Assembly: GCA_035560235.1 (NCBI GenBank)
Contig: DATMAG010000127.1
Location: 1-64,000, forward strand
From: DASRDU01 sp035560235
GTDB lineage: Bacteria; Acidobacteriota; Blastocatellia; RBC074
Direction: 5' to 3'
DNA length: 64,000 nt
Shown here: positions 1 through 9,400 of the stretch, piece by piece
Numbering within the stretch: the stretch's first letter is position 1
Layout of the letters: the number at the start of each line of letters is the position of its first letter
Notes under the pieces: generated by a model
Database searches by the model: none
The model's input: the letters and a program-made list of their open reading frames with translations, nothing else
Told to the model about the DNA's origin: nothing
Translations under genes and position numbers: made by a program

Positions 1-41
1 TGGCAGAGCAGTCAGACAGTCGAAAATTGAAGAGGCAACTC

Positions 42-1745
42 ATGCAGAGCAAACCGATCCGACAATTCATCACGACTTCATTCAGCCTGTTGCTGGTAGC
101 GCTGCTCAGCCTGCCGCCGGTCGGGCTTTCGGCTTATGCGCAGCGGCAGCGGGGACAGCGGGCGCGGGTGCGGCTGGTCGTCGGCATTATGATTGATCAG
201 TTCCGGTACGATTACCTGACGCGGTTCGAGGATCAGTTTGGCGAAGGCGGATTCAAACGGCTGATGAGTGAAGGCGCGGTCTTTGCCAATGCGAATTACC
301 CGTACACGCCGACTTACACGGCCTGCGGTCACGCGGCGTTTATGAGCGGCACGACGCCCGCGCACAACGGCATCATCGGCAATGAATGGTACGACCGCGA
401 AACCGGCAGGCGCATGACCAGCGTTTCGGATGAAAAAGTGAAACTGCTCGGCGGCAAATCTGAAGCGGGCGGCGCGTCGCCCTGGCGGCTGAACAGTTCG
501 ACGCTCGGCGATCAGTTGAAACTGCACACGGGCGGCCAGGCAAAGGTCGTCGGCATTTCAATGAAGGATCGTTCGGCCATTCTGCCTGCGGGCAAACATC
601 CGAACGGAGCTTACTGGTACGACGCCTCAAACGGCGCGTTTGTGTCGAGTACCTATTACTTCAGCGACCTGCCGGAGTGGGTCAAAAAATTCAACCGCGA
701 ACAAAACCCGGACAGATACTTCGGCAAATCGTGGGAACGCCTGCTGCCCGAAGCGGCTTATGCGCGCTCGCTGCCGGATAATTATCCGTACGAAAAATGG
801 CCGTTCGGCTCAAACACCTTTCCGCACCTGATCAATGGCGGCGGCGAAACAAAGCCGGGGCCGAAGTTTTACAGCCAGATTGAATACACGCCGTTTGCGA
901 ATGAACAGGTCACAGCCTTTGCAAAGGCCGCGATTGAAAACGAAGCTCTGGGCAAAGATGATGTGCCTGATCTGCTGACCGTCAGCTTTTCAGCCAATGA
1001 TTACGTCGGTCATTACTTCGGCCCGTACAGCCAGGAGGTGCAGGACATCACGCTGCGCACTGACCGCATTCTCGCGGACTTCTTCAATTACCTGGATCAG
1101 AAGATTGGCTTGCAGAACACGATCATCGTGCTGACGGCGGATCACGGAGTCGGGCCGATTCCCGAACACGCCCGCGAATACGGGATGGGCGGGCGCGTCG
1201 AGGCCAGGGTCATTACTGAAGCCATCGAGGCCGCGCTCAGCAAACGCTTCGGCAACGACAAATGGATTGCTTCGTTCGTTAACGGCAACGTCTATTTTGA
1301 CGACAGCGCCATCGAACGCCATCAGGCCGCGCGCGCCGAAGTCGAACGCACAGCCAGCGAAGCCGCGCTGAAAATCAACGGCATGGCTGAATGCTTCACG
1401 CGCACGCAGATTCTGGCCGGGCAGATGCCGCAGACGCAGGTGGCGCGCAGCGTGGCCCAGGGTTTCAATGCCGCGCGCAACGGCGATCTGGTGCTGGTGC
1501 CGAAACCATTCTGGCTGGTCGGTGAAGCCATCGTCGCTTCGCACGGCACGCCTTATAACTATGACACGCATGTGCCGGTCATTTTTTACGGCGCGCAATT
1601 CAGCGCCGGAGTTTATCTGAATCCGAGCGCGCCGATTGATATTGCTCCGACGCTGGCCGCCATTCTCAAAATCAATCCGCCCAGCAACTCAACCGGTCAG
1701 GTGCTGGCCGAGGCCATCAAAAGGGCAGTGGTCAGTGGGCAGTAG
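42..1745 (+). CDS. PafA-like alkaline phosphatase family protein, secreted
   Basis: This is a 567-residue phosphohydrolase of the type I phosphodiesterase/alkaline phosphatase superfamily, which hydrolyses phosphomonoesters outside the cytoplasm with a bimetal site. An N-terminal signal peptide is visible (hydrophobic segment ending near AYAQ). The first metal-binding motif is GIMIDQFRYDYL near residue 48, the expected Thr nucleophile lies in the segment TPTYTACGH near residues 89-97, and TADHGVGPIPEH is the downstream Asp/His metal motif. An in-frame TTG lies at 27, but the ATG at 42 has the purine-rich AAGAGG six bases upstream, so I prefer it. The family is common in Acidobacteriota and Bacteroidota. 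Substrate specificity cannot be read from the sequence. Confidence 0.9.
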   Translation: MQSKPIRQFITTSFSLLLVALLSLPPVGLSAYAQRQRGQRARVRLVVGIMIDQFRYDYLTRFEDQFGEGGFKRLMSEGAVFANANYPYTPTYTACGHAAFMSGTTPAHNGIIGNEWYDRETGRRMTSVSDEKVKLLGGKSEAGGASPWRLNSSTLGDQLKLHTGGQAKVVGISMKDRSAILPAGKHPNGAYWYDASNGAFVSSTYYFSDLPEWVKKFNREQNPDRYFGKSWERLLPEAAYARSLPDNYPYEKWPFGSNTFPHLINGGGETKPGPKFYSQIEYTPFANEQVTAFAKAAIENEALGKDDVPDLLTVSFSANDYVGHYFGPYSQEVQDITLRTDRILADFFNYLDQKIGLQNTIIVLTADHGVGPIPEHAREYGMGGRVEARVITEAIEAALSKRFGNDKWIASFVNGNVYFDDSAIERHQAARAEVERTASEAALKINGMAECFTRTQILAGQMPQTQVARSVAQGFNAARNGDLVLVPKPFWLVGEAIVASHGTPYNYDTHVPVIFYGAQFSAGVYLNPSAPIDIAPTLAAILKINPPSNSTGQVLAEAIKRAVVSGQ

Positions 1746-1843
1746 TCAGTGGTCAGTTGTCTGCTGTTGCACGACCGCAGGTGACTGACCAAAGGACTCT
1801 TTCCAGCCACCAGCCGCTGACCACTAATCACTATTTTTTTTTC
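1741..1843. repeat. Intergenic word palindrome (GTCAGTGGTCAG type) with T-tract
   Basis: The spacer after the phosphatase gene is built from repeats of the words gtcagt and ggtcag, and the right side carries their reverse complement. Bases 1741-1756 (agtagtcagtggtcag) pair imperfectly (13 of 16) with 1817-1832 (ctgaccactaatcact). A run of nine T follows, so the structure could act as a terminator for the phosphatase gene. The T-run ends only two bases before the ATG of the next gene. The same words recur at 52221-52274. Confidence 0.6.
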
Positions 1844-1844
1844 T

Positions 1845-2729
<885 letters not shown>

Positions 2730-2770
2730 GTGCGACAAAGGAAAGTCAGCCACGAATTGACACGGATAAT

Positions 2771-2827
2771 CACGAATGGCAGCCGTGAGTTGAAGAGAGC
2801 GATTTCAACTCACGGCTGCCATTCGTG
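2771..2827. repeat. Perfect 24-bp inverted repeat in the isomerase-SDR spacer
   Basis: Bases 2771-2794 are the exact reverse complement of 2804-2827, with a nine-base loop. The arm begins cacgaatggcagccgtgag. No T-run follows, so it is not a classical terminator. The outer word cacgaatg recurs in the palindrome at 4941-5013, suggesting a related origin. It lies in the leader of the SDR gene, ending 45 bases before its start. Confidence 0.8.
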
Positions 2828-2872
2828 AACATTCCCGTTGATCCGCAGCCGGGCTTTTCAGGAGATGAAGCT

Positions 2873-3664
2873 ATGGCAAGGTTGCAGAACAAAGTCGCTG
2901 TCGTCACTGCCTCCGCGATGGGCATTGGCGAAGGCATTGCCCGCCTGTTTGCTGATGAAGGCGCGAAAGTGGTCATTTCTGACATTGCTGATGAAGCGGG
3001 CCAGGCCGTCGCTGCCGGGATTGTGGCGAGTGGCGCACAGGCGATTTATCAGCACTGCGATGTTGCCGTCGAAAGCGACTGCCGCGCGCTGATTGATCGC
3101 GCTGTGGCTGAATACGGGCGGATTGATGTACTGGCCAATGTCGCCGGACTCAGCACACGCGGCGACATTGAAAACACCAGCGTCGAGTTGTGGGATCGCC
3201 TGTTTGCCGTCAACGTGCGCGGCGCTTTCATTCTGATGCAGCAGGCCGTGAAGTATATGAAGCCGCAGTTTGAGCGCGAGCAGCGCGGCGGTTCAATTAT
3301 CAACATCGGCTCGGTCAACGCTTACATCGGTGAACCGAAGCTGATGGCCTATTCAGCAACGAAAGGCGCGCTGATGACGCTGACAAAGAATACGGCGGCT
3401 TATCTGAACCGGTACCGGATTCGCGTCAATCAGATCAATCCCGGCTGGACGCTGACGCCGAATGAACACCGCGTCAAGCTGGCCGAAGGCAAAGGCGAAA
3501 ACTGGGTGGAAGAAGCTGTCAGAACTCGTCCGTTCGGACGCCTGCTGCTGCCCGGGGACATTGCGCTGGCGGCAATCTATTTTGCGAGCGATGAAAGCGA
3601 GTGCGTCACCGGAACCGTGATGGATCTGGAACAGTATCCGGTGGGCGGGCCGCCGAACTGGTAA
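2873..3664 (+). CDS. SDR family oxidoreductase
   Basis: This is a classical short-chain dehydrogenase/reductase of 263 residues that interconverts a hydroxyl and a keto group using NAD(P). The cofactor loop is TASAMGIGEGIA, in which the first Gly of the usual TGxxxGxG is replaced. The structural NAG motif appears as NVAGLS, and the catalytic Ser and Tyr-Lys are in INIGSVNAY and YSATKG. The frame is open from 2825, but the ATG at 2873 has AGGAG eight bases upstream and begins right at the nucleotide-binding strand, so it is the better start. It probably acts with the upstream isomerase. Confidence 0.85.
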   Translation: MARLQNKVAVVTASAMGIGEGIARLFADEGAKVVISDIADEAGQAVAAGIVASGAQAIYQHCDVAVESDCRALIDRAVAEYGRIDVLANVAGLSTRGDIENTSVELWDRLFAVNVRGAFILMQQAVKYMKPQFEREQRGGSIINIGSVNAYIGEPKLMAYSATKGALMTLTKNTAAYLNRYRIRVNQINPGWTLTPNEHRVKLAEGKGENWVEEAVRTRPFGRLLLPGDIALAAIYFASDESECVTGTVMDLEQYPVGGPPNW

Positions 3665-3860
3665 CGAAACTGCATTGCCAGAGGCCGTCGCGTGCCGGAT
3701 ACTGATGCGCAACGGAATTGGGTGGAGAAGCTTTTCACCGCTTGAGTCACAATCTGTTGCCCGCCGGGTGGGCTGGTTCGGTTTTGTTCCAGCCCGGCGC
3801 TCGATGCACCGGGCTTTATGCTGATGCCTGCGCGAGCAGGCTGGAATTGAGGAGGCAGCT

Positions 3861-4931
3861 ATGGGATTGATGAACTTTATCAGGGGCCAGTTGATTGAAA
3901 TCATTCAGTGGAACGACGATTCGCGCGACACGCTGTCGTGGCGGTTCCCGGATGAAGACAAGGAGATCAAGAACGGCGCGCAGCTTGTCGTGCGTGAATC
4001 ACAGGTCGCGCAGTTCGTTTACCTCGGTCAGTTCGGCGATACGTTCGAGCCGGGAACTTATACGCTGACGACTGACAACATTCCGATTCTGACGACGCTC
4101 AAGGGCTGGAAGTACGGGTTTGAATCGCCCTTCAAGGCCGATGTTTATTACGTCTGCACGCGCCTGTTTACGGGCAACAAGTGGGGCACGTCGAATCCGA
4201 TTATGATGCGCGATCAGGATTTCGGCATCGTGCGGCTGCGCGCGTTCGGCACTTTTGACTTTCGCGTGACTGACCCGAAGCTGTTTCTGAAAGAGGTCGC
4301 CGGCACGGATGACTGCTTCCGGCTCGACGAGTTTGCCGACACGATGCGCTCGCGCATTGTCAGCGTCTTCAGCGATGCGCTGGCTTCGGCCAAAATTCCC
4401 GCGCTCGATGTGGCTTCGCGGTATACCGAAATCGGTGAGGCGCTGCTGCCGCTGATCAATCCGGCAGTGCAGAGCAAATACGGCATCGGGATGACTTCGT
4501 TCATTCTCGAAAACGTTTCGGTTCCGCCCGAAGTCGAACAGGCGATTGACAAGCGTTCGAGCATGGGCGCGATTGGCAATCTGAACGATTACGTCAAGTA
4601 TCAGATGGCCCAGGGCATGGAAAAAGGCGGCGGTGGCGGCGCAGCGGGCGCGGCTTCGGAACTGGCCGTCGGCTGGGCGATGGCGCAGCAGATGATGAAT
4701 CAGCAGGGCGGCATTCTGGGCAGCCAGGCCACCCCTCCGGCTGCGCCGCCGCAGGCTCCGGCGGGCGCTGGCGTGCCTGAACTGCTCGGCCCGGCTGATG
4801 CCGCAAAAATTCTCGGCGTCAGCGAAGAAGACGTGATGGCGGTGCTGAATTCCGGTGAACTCAAAGGCAAGAAGATCGGCAGCACGTGGCGCATCACGCG
4901 CGCAGCGATTGATGAGTTTCTGAAGAGTTAA
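3861..4931 (+). CDS. SPFH (stomatin/prohibitin-like) protein with C-terminal excisionase-type HTH
   Basis: This 356-residue protein has an N-terminal SPFH/virion-core-like domain (residues 1 to about 250), the fold seen in Bacillus subtilis YdjI and the stomatins, which assemble on membranes. A Gly/Ala/Pro-rich linker follows, and the last 50 residues look like a MerR/excisionase DNA-binding fold (AAKILGVSEEDVMAVL, then KIGSTWRITRAAIDEFL). In characterised relatives the tail is usually a zinc ribbon or GYF-like module, so the helix-turn-helix tail is notable. GGAGG lies five bases before the ATG. The next gene encodes a zinc-ribbon membrane protein like YdjG, and LemA and TPM genes lie 6-9 kb away. 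Confidence 0.8.
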   Translation: MGLMNFIRGQLIEIIQWNDDSRDTLSWRFPDEDKEIKNGAQLVVRESQVAQFVYLGQFGDTFEPGTYTLTTDNIPILTTLKGWKYGFESPFKADVYYVCTRLFTGNKWGTSNPIMMRDQDFGIVRLRAFGTFDFRVTDPKLFLKEVAGTDDCFRLDEFADTMRSRIVSVFSDALASAKIPALDVASRYTEIGEALLPLINPAVQSKYGIGMTSFILENVSVPPEVEQAIDKRSSMGAIGNLNDYVKYQMAQGMEKGGGGGAAGAASELAVGWAMAQQMMNQQGGILGSQATPPAAPPQAPAGAGVPELLGPADAAKILGVSEEDVMAVLNSGELKGKKIGSTWRITRAAIDEFLKS

Positions 4932-4940
4932 GCCACAACA

Positions 4941-5013
4941 GCCACGAATGAACACAGAGAAGCGCGAATGAAAATCAGATTCTGATTCGTGAAAATTCGT
5001 GTTCATTCGTGGC
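4941..5013. repeat. Intergenic word palindrome (GCCACGAATGAACAC type)
   Basis: Bases 4941-4955 (gccacgaatgaacac) are the exact reverse complement of 4999-5013. An inner pair, aatcaga at 4973-4979 and tctgatt at 4981-4987, closes the structure, with repeats of cgaatg and attcgtg between. It fills nearly the whole spacer between the SPFH and zinc-ribbon genes and shares the cacgaatg word with the hairpin at 2771-2827. Confidence 0.75.
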
Positions 5014-5026
5014 TCAACTTTTTTCT

Positions 5027-6121
5027 ATGGCTGAAGCGGTTGCACAACAAAAATATGCCTGCCCGGCCTGCGGCGCTGAAGCGCACTGGAACCCGGCGAA
5101 ACAGGCCTTGGTCTGTCCGTACTGCGGGACGATTTCGCCCGCGAAGATTGATGCTTCAGGTTCAATCGTCGAACACGATCTGGCGAGAGCGTTGCGCGGC
5201 ATTCCTGACAGCGAACGCGGCTGGCAGGCCGAAAAGATTCAGGTCAGATGTCAGAGCTGCCGCGCAATTTCGGTCTTTGACCCGCAGCGCGTGGCGCAGC
5301 GCTGCGATTTCTGCGGCTCGGCTCAGCTTGTGCCTTACGAACAGACCAAGGATGCGTTCACGCCGGAAAGCCTGCTGCCTGTGAAAATCAGCGAAACGCA
5401 GGTGCGCGAAATGATTCGCCGCTGGTACGGCAACCGCTGGTTTGCGCCCAACAAACTGAAGAATGCGGCGATGACCGATCAGGTGCATGGCATCTACCTG
5501 CCCTACTGGACATTCGACGCGCAGGCGCACGCTGACTGGACGGCGGAGTCAGGCTATTACTACTACGAAACCGAATACTACACGGACAACGAAGGCCGCC
5601 AGCAGTCGCGGCAGGTGCAGCGCATTCGCTGGCAATACAGTTCCGGCTCGCTCGATCATTTCTTCGATGACGAACTCGTTCCGGCATCGGTTGGCGTTGA
5701 CGCAGACAAGCTGCGGGCGATTGAGCCGTTCCCGACCGCTGAGCTGGTGCCTTACAACGCGGGTTACCTGGCGGGCTGGGTGGTCGAGCGGTATCAGATT
5801 GATCTGGTCGCCGCCGCGCAGCATTCACGCGAAGTGATGGACGCGAAGCTGCGCAGTCTGTGCGCGGCGCAGGTGCCGGGCGACACGCATCGCAATTTAC
5901 AGGTTGACGCTGATTACACCGCGCAGACATTCAAGCACATTCTGCTGCCGGTGTGGCTGCTCAGTTACAGCTACGGCGCGCGCAAATTTCAGGTCGTCAT
6001 CAACGGCTACACCGGCGCAATTGCCGGTGACTATCCGAAGAGCTGGATCAAGATCACGCTGGCGATTCTGACAGCGCTGGTGATTGTGCTGATTCTGGCG
6101 CTGATCTTTGGGAACAAGTGA
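5027..6121 (+). CDS. Double zinc-ribbon membrane-anchored protein (YdjG-like)
   Basis: This 364-residue protein starts with two zinc ribbons: CPACG...CPYCG within the first 35 residues, and CQSC...CDFCG near residues 75-105. A soluble middle region rich in Tyr and Trp follows, and the protein ends in one transmembrane helix (ITLAILTALVIVLILALIF). Homologues are often misannotated as PriA-like. In Bacillus a similar gene sits with an SPFH gene and a phage-shock gene, which matches the neighbour here. An in-frame GTG at 5009 lies inside the palindrome; the ATG at 5027 after a T-run is more likely, although no Shine-Dalgarno sequence is seen. The molecular function is unknown. Confidence 0.75.
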   Translation: MAEAVAQQKYACPACGAEAHWNPAKQALVCPYCGTISPAKIDASGSIVEHDLARALRGIPDSERGWQAEKIQVRCQSCRAISVFDPQRVAQRCDFCGSAQLVPYEQTKDAFTPESLLPVKISETQVREMIRRWYGNRWFAPNKLKNAAMTDQVHGIYLPYWTFDAQAHADWTAESGYYYYETEYYTDNEGRQQSRQVQRIRWQYSSGSLDHFFDDELVPASVGVDADKLRAIEPFPTAELVPYNAGYLAGWVVERYQIDLVAAAQHSREVMDAKLRSLCAAQVPGDTHRNLQVDADYTAQTFKHILLPVWLLSYSYGARKFQVVINGYTGAIAGDYPKSWIKITLAILTALVIVLILALIFGNK

Positions 6122-6123
6122 AT

Positions 6124-6300
6124 GAAACGCGGATTGAACGGATGCGGCGGATCAGTGCGGATCAGATCAGTCTTAATCCGTTACATCAGTTTCATCCGCG
6201 TTCAATTCAGACAAAATGGAATACGGATGAAACAGACAGAACAGATCGAAACAGATTCTGATCTGCACTGATCCGCCGCATCCGTTCAATCCGCGTTCCA
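6124..6300. repeat. Long intergenic inverted repeat (CGCGGATTGAACGGATG type)
   Basis: The 309-base gap between the zinc-ribbon gene and the giant TPR gene is mostly a palindrome. Bases 6128-6166 pair with 6257-6295 (38 of 39 positions), the arm beginning cgcggattgaacggatgcgg. The words gaacgga, gcggatcag and their complements recur inside the loop, including a second partial pair around 6188-6235 (cagtttcatccg and cggatgaaac). No gene or T-run is seen. About 130 unremarkable bases separate it from the next start. Confidence 0.8.
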
Positions 6301-6430
6301 TTCAGTCTGCACAAATCACCACTTGCAGATTTCCTGTTCTGTGAGAAACCAGCGCCTGCCTGTTTGGACATCTCAGCCTTGTCCCCGTTTCATTCCGAAC
6401 AGCCTGCGCCGTATCGCGGCCTGAAGCTGG

Positions 6431-9400
6431 ATGTGTTTTGCGATGATCTCTGCAACTGACCTCGGAAGGATTTCCGAACTTTACGACCAGGGACTTTACC
6501 TTCAGGCTCACGCGGCGGCTGAAAAGATCGGGCCGTTTGAGCAGTGGGAAGGCACTGCTGCGCGCATTATGGCGGGCCGACTCGTGCGCGCGCTCGGCGG
6601 CGAGATGCGCGCTCGCAGGCTGCTCATCAGCGCGTGGCGCAATGATCGCAGCAGCGGCGAGGCCTGTTATTACCGCGCCAGACGCATCATCGAAGAGCGC
6701 GGGCCACTCGCCGCGTGGCAGTTTATGCGCGCTCAGGGTGATGAGCTGCGCGACGCTACGGCGCGGCTGCAATCGGACTGGCTGGCGCTGCACGCGACGG
6801 TGCTTGGAACGCTGCGCGATTTCGACCGCGCCGAACAATGGCTGCGGCGTGCTGAAGCGATTGATCCTGAGAATCCCTGGGTGTGGGTCGAGCGCGCAAC
6901 GCTGATGGAAGCCGAAGATCGTTATGACGAGGCGCTCGCGGCGGCGCAGTGGGCGCTGGAACTGCATCCCTGGTTTCGCGCAGCGGTGCAGGACGCGGGA
7001 CACCTGCTGATTCTGCTGGATCGTGACGATGAGGCGCTGGCGCTGCTCAAAGACGCCTCGGCGCGGATGGAGTGCGCGTGGATCGAGGCGCAGCTTGCTC
7101 ACCTGCAGTTTGAGCTGGGGCAGTATGAAGAAGCGCGGCAGAGCCTGGAACGCTACCGCCAGCTTTCGCCGCTGCTTGAAAAGCCGCAGGAACAGTGGCT
7201 GAACGGCAGGCTCTCCGATCTGGCTTACCTGTGCGGCGATGACGAAAGCGCGCTTAAATACGCAGCAGCCTCAGAGCATCCGTTTTTCAAAATCGTGTCT
7301 GAACGAATGCGCGAGGCTGACGCGAACGCGCGGCGCGTGCAACTGCCGGTCGGGTTCGTACGGCAGCATCACATGACGTGCGTTCCGGCGACGCTCTCAA
7401 CAATCAGCCGTTTCTGGCAGAAGCCTGCCGATCATCTGAGCGTGGCCGAAGCGATCTGTTACGACGGCACGCCCGCGCACAGCGAACGCAAATGGGCTGA
7501 AGACAACGGCTGGGCAGTGCGTGAATTTCGCGTCAATCAGGACGATGCGGTGGCGCTCATTGATCGCGGCGTGGTCTTCACGCTGACGACGGTTGATCCG
7601 GGCAATGCGCATTTGCAGGCCGTAATTGGTTACGACACGCGGCGCGGCACGCTGCTCGTGCGTGATCCTTCGGTGCGTTCGGTTGGTGAAATGGCGACGA
7701 AGGAGATGCTGGAGCGTTACTGCGCCACCGGGCCGCGCGGGATGGCGATGGTGCCGCAGGAAAAGGCTGCGCTGCTTGACGGGCTGAGTTTGCAGGAGTC
7801 AGAAGCTTACGATCAGTTGTATGAGGTGCAGCAGGCGCTCGCGGCGCACGACCGCGAACGAGCCGGTGAAATTGTGGCTGCGATGACAGAGGCTGCTGCC
7901 GATCATCGGTTGACGTTGCAGGCGCAGTGGGCTGTGGCCTCGTATGATGCCGATCAGAGCCGCCTGCTGGCAGTCGTTGAAAAGCTGCTCGCGCAGTTTC
8001 CTGATGACATAAATCTGAAGCTCGCGAAAAGTTCATTCCTGCGGGCTTTGGCGCGGCGCGATGAGAGAATCGAATTTCTCAGATCAATCTGCGCCGGAAA
8101 GGATTCAGATCCGCTCTTCTGGCAGCAGTATGCTCAGGAACTGAGCGACGATGCGCGTGAACATCCGCGCGCGCTGCGGCTGCTGCGACGTGCGTTGCGC
8201 CATCGCCCGCTCGAAGCCGGAAACTATCACCTGCTGGCCAATATTCTCTGGCAGCAGCGTCGCTTTGACGCAGCGCTTGAACTCTATCGTTTCGCCGCCT
8301 GTCTGAAAGACACCGATGAAGGATTCGTCCGTTCATATTTCATCGCGTCGCGTCATCTCAAGCAGACCGGGGCTGCGCTTGAATTTCTCGCAAGCCGCTT
8401 CCGGCGTTTCGGCAAACGTTCGAGCGCACCGGCGCGCACGCTCTTTCAGGCGCGTGAAATGGTCGGGCAGGAAGTCGCGGCGCTGGATGCGCTCAGGGAC
8501 GGGATGCAGTTGCGTCCTGATGACGGCGAACTGCTGCTGTTTGCGGCTGACGCCTTTGCGCGACAGGGCGATTTTGCGACGGCTTCATCGCTGCTCGCCA
8601 AAGCCGAAGGCAAAGCATCGCGCAGTGACTGGTTGCGCACGGCAGCGGCGATTGCCGTTTATCGCGGCGAACTCAATGAAGCGCTGACTCTGTGGCGTCA
8701 GGTTGGCGAGGCCGAACCGATGGCGATTGATGTCAGCCGCTACGTGGCACAACTGCTGGCTGAAACAGAAAAGCCTGAAGCCGCGATTGAATACCTGCGG
8801 CAGAAGGCCGAACGCTTCCCGCACAATTACGCGCTGCATCAGTTGCTGGTCGAATGGCTGCGCGACGATCCGGCAGAGGCTGAAACGGCGTTGCGGCAGT
8901 TGATCGAAATTGATCCGGCGGACGCCTGGGCGCGCCGCGAACTGGCGATGACGCTTTGCCGCCAGCGAAAATTCGCTGAAGGTTTTGCCGAAATCGAAAT
9001 TGCCCGCGAGCTTGACCCGCAGGAGCCGTCTTATTACTGCGTGCTCGGACGATTGCAGGCCGATTCAGGCAGGATTGACGAAGCGAAAACTTCTTATCGC
9101 CAGGCGATTCAGTTGTCGGTTGATACCGATTACGCGATCAATCAGCTGATGGCGCTCTCAGCGACGGCGCAGGAACGGCGCGCCGAGCTTGAATTCATTC
9201 GGCAGGAACTGATGCGTCAGGTGATGTTCGGTGACGGGCTGCTCGCCTGGCGCGATCAGGCCAGAGGCACGCTCGAACCTGAAGAATGTCTGACGCTGCT
9301 CAAGGCGGCGCTCGCAGCGCGGCCTGATTTGTGGCAGTCCTGGTCAGCAGTGACCGGGCAGCTTGTCGAATTGCAGCGACCTGATGAAGCCCTGGCGCAC

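Noticed and set aside
990..1598. A 202-codon minus-strand ORF opposite the phosphatase gene.
   Set aside because: It is a shadow of codon bias in the PafA-like gene; composition is His/Arg/Phe-rich without domain features.
2771..2827. The perfect 24-bp hairpin considered as a Rho-independent terminator.
   Set aside because: No T-run follows on either strand, and the arm composition is not G/C-dominated at the base.
3999..5006. A 335-codon minus-strand ORF opposite the SPFH gene.
   Set aside because: Low-complexity Arg/His composition and full overlap with a recognised gene.
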